A program made the translations under genes and the position numbers. Below the pieces are notes generated by a model. The model searched no databases and was not told the origin of the DNA. It worked only from the letters and a program-made list of their open reading frames with translations. Of a stretch of 64,000 bases of DNA, positions 1 to 12,739 are shown in pieces (the stretch's first letter is position 1; each line of letters opens with the position of its first letter). The stretch is taken from NCBI GenBank assembly GCA_026874595.1, contig CM049314.1, forward strand, positions 67,379,300 through 67,443,299, read 5' to 3'. The stretch comes from Sipunculus nudus (taxonomy: Eukaryota; Annelida; Sipuncula; Golfingiida; Sipunculidae).

Positions 1-62
1 ACGAATACTGAAAATACCTGTATTCGAATACAATGAATACGAATACTGAATATGAATACCCC
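1..62. repeat. GAATAC hexamer array (window edge)
   Basis: The window opens inside a degenerate array built from GAATAC and GAATACT steps, with about six recognisable units before it stops at a (TA)n tract. It is cut by the window edge, so its full length is unknown. A simple minisatellite; no coding potential. Confidence 0.7.
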
Positions 63-65
63 ATG

Positions 66-70
<5 letters not shown>

Positions 71-115
<45 letters not shown>

Positions 116-127
116 GTATATATATAT
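71..127. repeat. (TA)n microsatellite
   Basis: Almost pure TA dinucleotides with a single CG interruption at 115-116. It directly follows the GAATAC array. Confidence 0.95.
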
Positions 128-2100
128 TCAACATATTCTCTGAAATCGTTTTATGACAAGTTGACTAGTTAAATATAAATGTTAAGATAACACATGATTA
201 AATAATTTGTAACCTTTTCATAAGAATCAATTCTTAAAGCGAGTAGTTATCTAACAGATTATTTTATAGTATTTTTTTAATATCGAAAAAGATCAAAAAG
301 ACATCTGTTCAAGCTATTTATGTCAACAGTTTGTATTTGTTATATAATTGGTTTTAATTGTGAAATTGTATTCTGAGCTAAAATCGTACATTCTTCAAAT
401 TGTGACTGTGCCTTAAAGCGTAACCCCAACTGATCAAGGTGTTCAAATATACGATTTCAACTCCGAGAGGATTAGCTTGAGCAGCCAAAAAATACAATGA
501 ACCATATAGGATTTCTTGACTGCACGAAGATTAAGAACGGTGAAGTAATATTAAATGGAAAAAAAAGAAGAGAAGTTTTATTTTTCATCCTAATTGTAAA
601 GCTTGAATCTTAAATTATCAATAGGATATACTTGACCTCAATGACGTTATTCGTATGATTACAGATAAAAAGATCGCAGATTTTATATGTAAGATTGTGT
701 AAAATGAAACGGGTCAGCTTAACGTCGCGTTTAACTTGAAAATCGCGGACTGTTGGAACGGGTAATTTTGTACGATTGACGTGTAGTTTGAACAGAGTTC
801 TGGGTTATTCTGAAAGCCTAGCACAAACGACCATTTCCACGCACAATAAGAAAAAAAAACACATTGCTATTGTCAGTAGAGGGTTTGGCAGATGCTGGGT
901 AGTTTTACCGGTAGGCGTATGATAAAAACAAAATATTGAATCCTTGAGGCTTGTGGTAAACAATGCATTAGAGCATGATGACAAAACAAAAAAAAAGGTT
1001 TTGAGATATTTTCCTGTAGTTTAATATTGGCCTACTTCTAAGTGGCTTGCTAGTACTTGGGTTTAATATAACGAATCTTTTATAAATGGGTAAATCTACG
1101 AAATGTTCAAATGTATCAAAAGCTCAACTATATATGTAAACCAACAGAACGAACACTGTATACCAGGTTTAACATAATGTGTACTAATATGTATTTAAAT
1201 CACCACTTGTACTGACTTTATGTATAGGTTCATTTTCCGGGTGTGCTACCTTTACTGTTAGATCTTCCAACCAAATAAATGTCAAATGTTCATGTAGAAT
1301 TTATATTGCTTTCTAACCTGTCGTATTAAAATGACTTTGAATGACTGTTATCAGTGGCACACAAGAAAGGGTGGAAGGACATTAGAGACACCTCTGCTGA
1401 ACAGGCCGGTAATAATTAGGTCATTTGGAACACATCTGTGTCCGCGGAAAACCCACGAACCCATACACTTAACAATATTTCATGACAAACCATTGAAAAA
1501 AAAATAAATTAAAAATTGTGAAGAGAAGCCATATTGGATTTCGGCTCCTCACCAATTCCACCCACACCCTCTGCTAAATTTTTAATTTAACCTTCATTAA
1601 AGACAAATTGTTTGAGGTACAAACCCGAGCTTTCCACGCTAACGGAAGTGCTCCAGATGACCGACTAATAATGTTTGTTATTGCGTGAGTACTCTCTTTA
1701 TAAAGTAGAACCACTCACAAGGTGTTGACAACCGTAAGCGATTTAATGGGCTCTATATCACACATATGAGGAGGGTCTAATGGAACTGTAGCAAGTTTCC
1801 CAACGTTTTGCTCTGTTAAAACGAAAAATATATTTTATGACTGGATCGAAACAGTTTCTTTATTTGTTTTTACCTTTTTTAGTTTCGTGTCTTTATTCTG
1901 CGGTTTTTAACACAAGTGTCGGCCTAGTTTTACAAAATGTATGACCGTATTTCTTCATTGGTTTCTGCCAGCGGTTATACTGCATGGTTTGGAATTTCCT
2001 ATTTTTTATAGGACTTCATTGGCAAACAACACCCTTACTCAGCACTTTATATTTTTTCAAACACGTTTTTAATTCGGGAATAATCCGGTACAAAGTTACG
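128..2100. other. Unique AT-rich sequence, no gene seen
   Basis: No open frame of note, no tRNA-like box A/B pair and no clear repeat. The short frame starting at 1984 (88 codons) runs into the degraded GACTCGG repeat that follows and is not regarded as a gene. Confidence 0.5.
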
Positions 2101-2232
2101 GTCGAGTTCACGCTATCCAAACCCATTTCCTGGCAAGCTGAGTCCAGATTCGAGACAAGAAAGTTCCAATCCATCTTCTACGACTCCGAGTTTTATAGAA
2201 ACCGAGTCAAAGTCAGATTCACTGTCCAAAAT
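2101..2232 (-). repeat. Degraded copy of the GACTCGGACTTG dispersed repeat
   Basis: Read on the minus strand this stretch shows several degenerate steps of the form GACTCGGACTTG; on the plus strand they appear as CGAGTT, GAGTCCAGATTCGAG, GACTCCGAG and CGAGTCAAAGTC. It is among the most decayed members of the family described at 42998-43440, and only the 12-mer block is recognisable. Confidence 0.4.
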
Positions 2233-5200
2233 GAATTATCTTTAAAATAAAAAGCAATGATAGGATATTTTATATACTCTGTGTAATTTGGCTTGTTGTT
2301 TTTACTTTATCAATGGACTACTCGGGTAATCATGTTGAAATTCACTTTGATTTGCAACAGAAAGACGTGTTAACCGTACGGACGGTCCACACTGATCCGA
2401 AATCGATACTCCCACAATCTATCAAACCCTTCACTCAAATTGCTTCTCAATAACTCCCTTTTTTATTCGAATAGCGGTATACCCGTAATTTCGGCTTTGC
2501 CACATCAAGGTTTCAGTCTTTGTGCAAAATGACAACCCGTGGGAGCGTTTTCGAAATTTTTGGCGACGTCAATGCGAAAAGGAAGTACTCCGAGAACAGT
2601 TTCAATTTATCGATTGAGAGAGCTTGGTGACCACTTAACCCTTGTCTTCCAAGTAGATGCCGGAGGAACGTTCTGAGGGTGACACAAATTAGAATAGGAT
2701 TCAATAACAGGATATGTGAAGTGCCTTTTTTCAGCGATAAACAAGAAAGCATAGTACACGCTTGTTATTTATCAATTGATAAATGACCAACAACAATCAA
2801 TTCTTGTACCGGTCGATACACAAAATTCGGTTTATAACGCAAATATTTAATTAAAGAAAAAAAAAAACACTGCATTCAAAACTTGATCTGACTGTCAATG
2901 CAAAGAACCCCAGTGATTTGTACTGACTGGGAATCGTTTTGAATCAGGCGTTGGTATGTACCTACTGAACACAGAAAAGGTGCTTCTGTTATTTATAGCT
3001 CATATTTGCATGGGACGATTGGGACAGTTCCGGGGCACGGCCTAGAAGTGTTTCATCTTCTTAGCTTTATTGAAAATATCTGTCAGACAGAACAAGCGAA
3101 CTTCCAACGTCAAGTAGGGGCTGAAAATAACTCATTTTCCCTGTTGAACTATCTCTCTATCTCCGGCTTCTCGAACAAGGCTTAGAATATGGGAATGATA
3201 AACGGCCATCCCTTTTATTGGGTCCCGTGAAGTTATCCACGCTTCTGGATATCCGGAATAAAAAAAATATTATTGATATATGTGATCGGCTTTAAGATCC
3301 TTCAAGAGCTTGCGATGGAGAAGTGCTCGGGATATAAGTTAGAATAAAATCGCCTTTTTTGCCTAAATCTCTACGCGATACAAGCATCAATATCATATGT
3401 GACTACGTGACTTTTGTTTGAGCTTGGAGTCTTCACATCCGCACAGAATATATTTGAATGGTTTGATTGGCTCCTGCAGGCGATAGTAGCCATATCGTCT
3501 GTCTAATCTGCCGTGAAGAGTAGGTTGTGATGATTAAGATATAATCCGTTATTTTTGAGATAAAGCATTTTTGTCAAATTTTCTTTGAGCGTGAGAGTAC
3601 TCATTGAAGTCAGAAAATGGTACATGCAGGCATAAGAGGGCGCAAAAGCAGTCGTGACAACCCGATTCAGCAGCCATTGATAGTAGGGCTGGTAAGCCTA
3701 CTTAAGTCGTGATACAAGCATTATCGAGGAATGAATCTCAGGGGTCTTCCATCATGTTACATTCATATTGTGGTGAACAGCCCATAATCTTAACCTAATG
3801 CTACGAGTGATTGACTAACACAAATGAATGTGAAGTTGACATCATGACGTAAGATGATTGACTTTAATACTAAATATCTCATTTGTGAATTATCATCCGC
3901 CTGACGTATGGCTTTCTGGAAAATGTTATAGTCATTTTTCTTAAATAAATTAAAGGAAAACCACATAGATGTCTCCGTTACTGTGTGCTTGATTTTGAAA
4001 ATAGCCTGGAAAACACCTATCTCACAGCACGCAGGCTGTTTGTTTTGTTTATTTCCACTTGTTTATAACATATTGGGAGCCCGCCAAAAAGCATCCAAGC
4101 TCATTCTTCAAGTCATACGCAGCAAGTCATACGGACGAGCTTTCGAAAGGACATTTTGCACCTGATGACCGTTCAACTTCTGTGCATATACAACCTATCA
4201 TCTCAGTTTAAATGTTTTTTTTTTTCCATATTGCTGTATTTACTAACAGCTTGTATATAATCAAGATGATACATCCATCACAACTTAAGGCGCTATAGAA
4301 ACTGTTCTAAACAAGAATTACCCCGAGTTAGTTAATACACACGCAGATTAAGCCAGCAACTGCATGAAATCTCCAGATAGATAAATAGGTGGGTTTTGAT
4401 AATGACATATTAAGAGCGGCTTGATTTGACCAAAGTTGTGTTTGCTGCATAGTGCGATAAGCATAATGTTATTTATCAGGGAAAAGATTTCTCATGATGT
4501 GAAACAACTCTCAGAATAATTCCAAGGAAAGAAAGATTCAATTATGACTTAGACACGGGGCCTTTAACACCGAAGCATGGTCGAGGCCTGCTCGATCACC
4601 GGTCTGTACTATAGGACTGTACGCTTCCGTTTGAACAATCGAGTTAGAATCTTATTGTGTAAAGCGGAAAGTTGGGTCAGGACGTCTCAGGCATTATATT
4701 GTTACAGACACGATTACCTTGCTTGTGGACTTTATAAGCCTTCTGTTTGAGCCAGAGTTATTCCGATCACGTGTGGTTTATTCCCGCAATCTCTTGTCCC
4801 CCAGAACCTAAATTCTGTGTGGATATAACAAAACACACTCGACAAAAGTTCTCCTTATTGTTGCCAAAACAAGATTACTGGATCGTCGCAAATAGAGTTT
4901 TCGTTTTTGTTCTCTTATCTCATTCTCAACTTGTCCCTGTCATTTCTGGCCGTGGACTCAGACGGCAAAATCTCTAACTTTGTTCTCTCTGCGCAATAAT
5001 ATACGAGGCTTCTGGAATATTAATACAACATGCGACATCGTAATGCCTCAATTCATCATTTGTTTGTTTTTCTTCTGTGAAAAACTTTACCCTATTTACG
5101 ATTGGAGATTCATAATATTTTAAGTAGGAACAATTTTTAAATTTTGAATCTAAATCTAGATAACCAGTTTTTTTTACGTTCTTATGACTCTTCGCTGTTT

Positions 5201-5394
5201 GAGGGTAATTTCTTTATCCCCGGATGGACAGGGCTACTTACTGGTATTAGGTCCTGATTTTGTTCTGACTTAGTTCTTTGGAAGCTGACTTGTACTTTTT
5301 ATACGAGTTATCTCCAGCTGAAATATATCTCTACATTTATTTGCTATCTAAAGACGGTATATCATGGTTGTTTTGGAGGGTATTGTTGTCCCTC
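2233..5394. other. Unique AT-rich sequence, no gene seen
   Basis: Mixed-complexity, AT-rich DNA without recognisable repeats. All open frames are under 80 codons and none resembles a known family. No microsatellite of note. Confidence 0.5.
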
Positions 5395-5470
5395 TCGGGT
5401 ATTATGTAGGCTGTGCCAAAAAGCCATGTATCACTTAGGTATTAAGTAAGCCCGTGTGCCTTTTGTGGAT
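5395..5470 (+). mobile_element. SINE-1 body fragment
   Basis: The segment GGCTGTGCCAAAAAGCC followed by ATGTATCACTTAG matches the SINE-1 copy at 7190-7395 (GGCTGCGCCCAAAAGCC, GTGTATCATTTAG) at about 26 of 30 positions. The tRNA-like head is missing, so this is a 5'-truncated or decayed copy. Confidence 0.5.
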
Positions 5471-7189
5471 TTAGCTGGGAAAGTTATATATTTAGCCAAA
5501 ATGAACTAGCAGTGAGAGTAAATACATATATTACTGTAAACGTTAATGTTCCTCTCACATTATTATTTATAAGAGACAACGTAGTCTTCGGTCAAAGTTT
5601 CAGCGAAGGCAATTTTTCTTACTAGAATGTCATTAGAATGAAGAATTCGATTTAATGACGAATAATGGTGAGTGGTGTTTTGTTCATTACATGAAATTAA
5701 GCGAGTGTGCTAATTACCCCGGTAATTAGAGGTAATAAATAGAGCAGTTAATCAATAGATTTAGAAATCAAATTAAAATTGACATCCAAAAATATTGAGA
5801 CACAATTTCACTGAAAAAAAAAACACATTCACTCGACTAATTTAGTCAGTCCTTTCGAACAAATTAAAAAATTAATAATAAAATAAACTTTCTGCTTACT
5901 TTGACTAAGTGAATATTTGCAAGAGCGTTTATATTATAGTTATACTACTGAAATAATGAATTCATTTTCGCAATCCATTTCCTTGAAGGAGGTTTATTTC
6001 GAAAGTAAGTCTAATATTACAGCCAAATTTATTATAAGAAATTTTTTAATGTTCAATATATTTTTGTATATAATTATATAACTGACGAAGGGAAGTGCCA
6101 CTCATCCAGCTTCCGCGAAAAGGACTTTTTGGTGGGGATAATTTAGGTAATTACATTTCATTTCCGGTAAAATTAACTGTAATTATCATAAATGAAATAT
6201 AACCATTAATGTGTGATTTGGAAGCTAGCATCTCCATGCGTTATAAATTAGTTACTTCAAAACTGGTATATATTAATTTAATTCCCTTGAATTATGCACA
6301 CCCTGATCAAGTTTTTCAAAGAATCCGCTTTCAATTTAAAGCCAGGGAGACAAAGGGCACAGTACAGTGACGTGACGCTTTGACATTATATTCATTTGAG
6401 AATACCGCACACTTTCTTATTACCAACATGAAAAGTTATTGATGTAATATTTTCTCTCTTATAATTAAGATAAAAAACAATACGCGATAGAAATATATAA
6501 AATTAATGACCAACAATGGCGCTAGTCGTTTAAAATATGCTACTCGTTACATAAGTGATGAAATTTTAACATATCTCTAAGTAATTATATTTAGAAAGAC
6601 GTTTTTCCCGCGCATGGTTATGATTTTGTGAATGCGAAAATCCGGAGATACAGTTCAATAGTTTATCTAAAATTACCCCGACAAGTGAACTTGAAATAAA
6701 AACAAATCTTACTGCAAAGAATCCATCGGATGATATAAAACCATAGAAAATAATATCCCGCGAGAACGAGTTAATTAACAAAACATACACTGGCCACAGA
6801 TTACCGGAAGCCAGATCGACTTGTTAAACTGAATCCCAGCGTCTCTGTGTATAGTTGGCATTGCTAATGGTATTGAAATTTTATTTTTTAAAATATATAT
6901 TTTATATTTATAATTAAAAGCTGTCCTTGTGGATTTAAAAACCATCAGAATTCGAATAATCCTTGAAATTACATCCTCTAGACACTCGTGAAAATTGCAT
7001 ATCTAGGAAAATGCTGGTCTGATTTCCGGACAGCCAGTCAGCGTAGAATATCAAATTATAAAATGTAAGACTGCTAAAGTTATTTCTAGCGCACAATGAA
7101 GATGTCTTCAAGATTGTATACTTTTACTTATTTTTATAGAGTAACCTTCTTTCTAATGTTTGTGTCATTGTGTTACTGGTTTGTCCTTG
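5471..7189. other. AT-rich sequence with many TAATTA motifs, no gene seen
   Basis: No gene or SINE. TAATTA-type homeodomain core motifs recur (for example 5710-5729, around 6150 and 6180, around 6270-6290), some as a palindrome. This may only reflect high AT content. Confidence 0.4.
5710..5729. promoter_or_regulatory. Palindrome CTAATTACC-CC-GGTAATTAG
   Basis: A perfect 9-bp inverted repeat around a CC spacer, with a TAATTA homeodomain core in each arm. Paired sites of this kind can bind homeodomain dimers (family knowledge). That this one is functional is inference only. Confidence 0.25.
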
Positions 7190-7395
7190 CCAGCTATGTT
7201 GTATATAAGGTTAGAGCGCAGGACTTCAAAGCTCAAGAGTTCGAATCTAATCCGACGAACTGTTAGATTCTTCACGGTCAGCAACTGCACAGGTTGAGCG
7301 CTCAGTATTCTATTTGGAAGGCTGCGCCCAAAAGCCGTGTATCATTTAGAAAGGAGTGCGAATTTTTGGAGTTTTTCGGTGTTATATATGAACCA
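7190..7395 (+). mobile_element. SINE-1, tRNA-derived, 3'-shortened copy
   Basis: Shows an RNA polymerase III promoter-like head. Box A is GGTTAGAGCGC at about 7209 and box B is GAGTTCGAATCT at about 7248, with the spacing seen in the other copies. The body follows: a GCGCTC motif, the GCGCCCAAAAGCCGTGT segment, GGAGTGCG, and AACCAGTGCC near the end. Compared with the copies at 19013 and 50778 it lacks the 3' segment containing GAAACCGGAATGG. A non-coding retroposon that depends on LINE machinery. Confidence 0.75.
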
Positions 7396-7524
7396 GTGCC
7401 TATAGGACCCATAGATGCTATATTTACCGACCCTCAGTGACCGTAGAATCTAATTTAAAATAAGTGTGTGCTATCGCCATGTCATGTAATCGAAAACCAA
7501 AATGAGTTTGTACCAGTTACAAAG
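7396..7524. other. Spacer, nothing recognised
   Basis: Short AT-rich stretch between the SINE-1 copy and a GACTCGG-type repeat block. No feature seen. Confidence 0.4.
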
Positions 7525-7631
7525 TCGGGTCCACACCATCCGAGCCCGATACAAGTCCGTGTCCACTTCTTAGTGTCCGAGCCATTAGGAACCCGATTCC
7601 AAGTCAAATCTGAGTCCAATACATGTATACT
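7525..7631 (-). repeat. GACTCGGACTTG dispersed repeat, block only
   Basis: On the minus strand: GGACTCAGATTTGACTTGG, then CGGACTTGTATCGGGCTCGG. The last part matches the copy at 27650 (GGACTTGTAATCGGGCTCGG). Frames here on both strands (7468-7731 and 7482-7667) are by-products of the repeat. Confidence 0.5.
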
Positions 7632-8008
7632 GAAAAGGCAGTTTAAATGGAAATTCCATATCATCACGTATATTTCTAAGTCAGTTCAAACATGCTTTTG
7701 CATGGTTAATTACATTAAAGTTATACTATGAAGAGCGTAGTTCCTTTTTTATAATTAAATCAAATTAATTATAGAAAAGAAAAATGCTGACACCAACTTA
7801 AAGCTTGCCTTAAATTTGGCTAATGAAGCTATTAAACTTTTGAAGAATATATTGCATTGATTTCATTTTAAAGGTTCATAAACATTTACAATAACGTCTG
7901 TACGATCCTACGCTATTAGTTCATTTTTGGCCATCTTGTACAGAGAATAACTCTCTCCAATTCACCTGAGTTATACGTTGTTATAGTCCCCTGTATGCGA
8001 AAAAAAAA

Positions 8009-8409
8009 CACATTCACTACGCTTCGACCTTTTGAAATAGTTCGGCAAAGTCAAAACAAAAGGCCTCACCCACACCTCCTGGGGGGGGGGGGGGGGGGGG
8101 GGGGAGTTGTCCGGAGCTGGCTGTAAACACGGATCGGAATGGAACATAGAACGCGGAAAAGAAGCCTAATTTACGGAACAGGACGGAACGAAGATAAAAA
8201 AAGTGTCATAACTTTTTAATGAGTGAATGTTTCATGAAATAATTAATAGTAATAAGCGTATTTCAACATATGCGATTTGTTAATTACTTATTTAGCCCCT
8301 GTTCCGCATTCCGTGTTTTAGGCCAGCCCCGGAAGGCCCCCAGGAGAAGTGAGGCCTTTTGTTTTACTTTGCCGAACTGATTTCAAAAGGCCGAAGCGTA
8401 GTGAATGTG
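8009..8409. mobile_element. Inverted-repeat (MITE-like) element, 401 bp
   Basis: The two ends are long inverted repeats of about 75 bp. The left arm begins CACATTCACTACGCTTCG and runs through CCTTTTGAAATAG, TTCGGCAAAG, AACAAAAGGCCTCAC to CTCCTGGGGG. The right arm is the reverse complement of the same sequence, with a few substitutions and one-base gaps, and ends GTGAATGTG at 8409. Inside is a second diverged inverted pair (CACGGATCGGAATGGAAC against the complement of GTTCCGCATTCCGTG) and a poly-G tract. There is no transposase frame, so it is non-autonomous. Flanks are A-rich on both sides (8001-8008 and 8411-8416), so a target duplication cannot be decided and the superfamily is not assigned. 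Confidence 0.8.
8081..8104. repeat. Poly-G tract (24 G)
   Basis: A run of 24 G at the inner edge of the left inverted-repeat arm. The right arm has only CCCCC at the matching place, so the run expanded after insertion of the element. Confidence 0.95.
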
Positions 8410-10243
8410 TAAAAAACAGTCCACGTGTGTTTGTTAACCATCACAAGACCTCGTGGTCAGAGGAACGATTTCGCGTATGGATGACAACTCATAACATAGA
8501 GCAGAATAATAAAGGAGATAAGAAAAAAAAAACAGAGAGGACATTGGCTACTAACATGAAAATTTCGATTTAGTAAGTTGCGCGGCACGGCTAGCGGGTA
8601 GTGGCCGCTATATAATATCTTCTTTTGTGCCACTGATCGAGCCGAGTACAGGTTTATTTTCATTTATGCACAAAAATAAACAAACGGATTTTAAAGAAAT
8701 ATTGGCTGATGCAATAATCGTTAAAAGGAAAAAAACCTACGCACCATAAGACCGATAATTTAACCTTCGTCGATCACCAAATAGCGGTTGTCTGCACCAG
8801 CCCGATTTAACTTTCACTTTACGTTGCGTCTACTCAGGTGTCCGATCGTCAGCGGGCGATTTTGTCAGGAAACCCAAAACACACTGTTATCTACTTTTTT
8901 ATTTTTTTTTTATTGTTATTTTTTTTAAATATAAAACCTCTAAAATATATTTTCATTTCGCGATGCTTCATTTTTCGGTCTCCAGGCGTGGAGGAATTTT
9001 CAATCATTATAAACTTAGCCATCTGTTTTAGTAGTAACACGGGAGTCCTGGCTGGCTTTTACGACCGGAGATTTTTTACACCCGGACGTTTTAGCAACAT
9101 ATTGTGTTTTTTAATGGATTTTTTAAGTGGAAAGATAGTCGTAGCAGCTTAACACACACGTGCAGGTTTTAAAGCATATTAAACCCTAAGTCTTCGGTAA
9201 AACCACTCAAGACCTAAGATAATTTGAATATAACGCACGCAGTTAGAGGAATATCAATTTGTATTGAATCCAGTTTTAATTTCATTCTTTCGGGCTATTT
9301 GAAAATTGATTTGTTGTCACCGGTGATGGATTCTGAGAAATGAAAATAGAATATGAGCCCCTGGATTAAAAATGTTGGCATGACGCTTCACAACAACAAA
9401 ACCTGACTATGATTAATTCCTGACCGAGTTGACAACAAACCCAGGTGCAAATAGGACTGCCGGTGCCCTGCAATGCCTTATCAGAACACATCAGCCGACT
9501 TCAGTGACGTTATGAATACTTCACTGGTCAGATGTTAATGTATCATTGGAACTGATATTGTAATCTTAATCTCTGTTCCAGCTGTTATCATCTAATGAAA
9601 ACAAAAATACATTTTAATACTCATCGCTGTAATACGTTACAGGTATGATTAACCCGAAACAGGGGCACAAGATTGATTACGCTACATGTTATAGGAAAGG
9701 GATTATTTTTTTTTTCAAATCTTATAAATTTGTTTGACAATTTTAATGACAACAGTAATATTTCACTTTTTATGTTTTCCATCCTACACCTGACAAACGT
9801 AAGGGAGTGATATTTTTAAATTTATTTTGTCATCAATTAGATTAAACAAAACTTAAAAAGTGATCTAAAGTTTATGTTGTTAGCGAGATAAAATGGCTAG
9901 TCATGGTATGATACACAACGGGAAAGGATTCATTTCTTTTTCTTGAAAGTTATATTTCTTGTATAGTTTCCTGGTAAAGCCCTTCAGGGCGAAATCCATT
10001 CTAAACTTACAGAGGATTGAGCATGGATCGATCTTATCTACATCAGTATTATATCTTGCCACAGATTATTCGGACAAGTACACGAAAAGATTATGTATCA
10101 ACAACTTGTTCCGTACAAAGATAATTTCATTGAAATATATAATTTAGTTTATTATCTATATAATAATCCAAAATAAACAAGAACCAACAGAAAAATACGT
10201 GGATATAATAACATGAACGAAAATGATCAGGTAGTGTTTATAT
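8410..10243. other. Unique AT-rich sequence, no gene seen
   Basis: No recognisable repeat or RNA gene. The 104-codon frame at 8838-9152 contains a poly-T/A low-complexity stretch (8896-8935) that encodes runs of F, I and L and matches no family I know; it is treated as chance. Confidence 0.5.
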
Positions 10244-10291
10244 TTGTGTGTGTGTGTGTGTGTGTGCGCGCGCGCGTTTGTGTGTGTGAGA
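10244..10291. repeat. (TG)n/(CG)n/(TG)n/(GA)n microsatellite
   Basis: (TG)n with an internal block of alternating CG (10266-10276), then TG again and a short GA run. Alternating purine-pyrimidine of this kind is a classic Z-DNA-prone sequence. Confidence 0.9.
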
Positions 10292-12573
10292 GAGCTAAGA
10301 TCTGTGTGTGCCTGTGTGCATCTGTTGTGCCTGTATATTTTGCAATCAACACGGGGACAATTATAGCTCTGAAGTGTGTGATTAGGGAAGACTTATGACC
10401 CCGAGAATATGAATTTGTGTCACCGTTAGGCTGTAAAGAATCTTAAGATAACACAAGCGTTGGTCTTGTCACCTTGTGGCAGAATTTAGTACCATAAAAA
10501 CAGGCGAGAGTTGCGGCACGCTGCAACTGATTAAAGTGAAATGTGGACGGAGTGCTTTCATAAAGTTTTCTGATACAAATAACTTTACCCATGTGGTACT
10601 GTAAAACACTCATAAAATGCTGAGTACAAAGTACAAGACTGGACACTTAACGTACGGCTCCCGCGATACTCATTTGCCCGAAAACAACAAAACCACTAGT
10701 TAGTGAAGCACTATATCATCTAACCCGTTTTCTTTTCCGGGAATAAAAAAAAACGGTTCATTTGGGTGCTATCTATTCAGACGTTCATTAAACTAATTCT
10801 TCGCGGTGCCCTTTACGGGGCTCGTAAAAAAGTCCAAAGAATGGGCAAGGGAGGTCATAAAATGGCCGACTAATATAACTGAAGCCTCACAATCCACCTA
10901 TGGATTCTATGGTCAAATCTGGTGTATCCAATAGGCACCCTTTGAACGGTTTCCTGTTATATAAATTTTATTCCATCTAAATTTACCGTCTATGCGGGGG
11001 TTATTTATTAGGTCACTTTCCTGTTTACGTCTGGTTTCAGAAGAAATCCCCCACGTGCTGTGACGTCACAAACACGTTTCGGCATGGCGGCTTAGACATT
11101 TAAAATAGACTATAAACAATACACAAGCTCGCTTGCAAAACGGTTTCGCTACCACACCTGATTCGACTATTCATATCAAAATTCATGTCTTATAAAGATA
11201 ATTTTAAGCAATAGCTAATTTCTAACCAATCCAGGTAGATATTTTGAATGTAAAAGCGCATATTATATATGAGAATCACTTGTTTGACTACATGGGGTGC
11301 ACACATACATACACACATACTAGAAAAAAAAATTAGAAATGCGGTCAGAGCCTGCATGTATACCTTCGCCAGATTCCTTATAACATTTTTCAACTATCAG
11401 TGTACAAAACGGAAAAAGCGTCAGAATAAAAAAAAAAACTGCAATGGTTGAATCACAGCTAGGTCAGGTCTAGAGCAACAATAACCCCCAGTATCAGGGG
11501 AAGTATCGCTTTCGACCGAGTTAAACAATCCCCCCATCTGAAAAAAAGGTACATGTTTCATATATAAAAAAAACTCTTTCAGATATTCAGATAATCTCAA
11601 CACTAAATTAATTGATATATTAACCTAAACCCTACGCTACATGAACTTTTCCAGTTAAGCTGCTAACAAGCGATACTAAGGTACATGAATAGCTTGCTTT
11701 AACCGGTGATAAACCGCCTTGGGCTTATAAACCTGTATTAGAGAAGGCCGGATTATAATAGACGGAGAAGTGATACACATAAGGTTCATTATTACGCTGT
11801 TATATTATCCCGCGGGTGTGTGTGGGGATCGGCTCAGGATAATATAGCGGCAGTAATCTGGCCTCGGGCGAGGCATTAATCCTTCACGCCGGAAGTGACT
11901 GACCTTTGCTGGACGTTGGGAGCTTACATTAAACTGAGTAGGTACGTGTTTACACTGGCCCGAGGCGCCCTGGGGTCCAAGCCGCTTACAAATATACAAA
12001 GGAGAGCTCGACTGACTCTTAACTACGCGGAGGGAATTGACCAAAGGGAATACGATAGCCAGGTTCCATGAATAATCATATTTATATTTGTGATATATGC
12101 TACTTTATTATAATAGCTGTCATTATTATTTTAAATATCACGACGTTATATAACTCTCTTGATTGGTTCAATAATATATGTATATAATCAATTCAGCAAT
12201 GTCACTCGTTAAAATGAAATATAATAGGACACCCAGGGTTGTTAGTAACATATAGTTTTACTGACAGCAAGGTGACTATAGCCCAACCGAGGGCTCTTGA
12301 GTCCTTATAAACTTCATAAATATGGCATTTCAGGTCATATATTATGATAATACAGTATTACAGTATTGGGTGTGAAAACGTCAACTGTTCTTAAGGGGGC
12401 GCATTCACGCTTATAGGTTTGAAATCTGGCCTCTTAACTTTATTTTATCACACTAGATTAATCAAGATTATAGGGATTCAAGCACCTGTGGTCTAAACTC
12501 ATTTTGCGCCGTCTAATAGCTAGGCTGTTTAGCAGGATGACGTTACAGCTTCTGGTTATAATGACGAAATAAA
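10292..12573. other. Unique sequence, no gene seen
   Basis: Mixed complexity. A consensus cAMP-response-type palindrome, TGTGACGTCACA, sits at 11059-11070, a few bases after a CACGTG E-box (11052). No frame above 80 codons and no repeat family member recognised. Confidence 0.45.
11059..11070. promoter_or_regulatory. CRE palindrome TGTGACGTCACA with adjacent E-box
   Basis: TGACGTCA is the full CREB/ATF consensus; here it extends to a 12-bp perfect palindrome and lies close behind CACGTG at 11052-11057. Binding is inference; no promoter is otherwise evident. Confidence 0.25.
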
Positions 12574-12645
<72 letters not shown>

Positions 12646-12739
12646 GATAATAATAATCATCATCATCAATAAGCTGTACCAAGAATTTTATAATCTAATA
12701 ACGAAACAATATTTCTACTACTACTACTACTACTACTAA
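12574..12739. repeat. Trinucleotide repeats (TAC)n, (TAA)n, (ATC)n, (CTA)n
   Basis: (TAC)n at 12574-12604 passes directly into (TAA)n at 12605-12641, a short (ATC)n follows at 12658-12669, and (CTA)n returns at 12715-12739. The 74-codon minus-strand frame here encodes only poly-I and poly-S and is an artefact. Confidence 0.95.
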
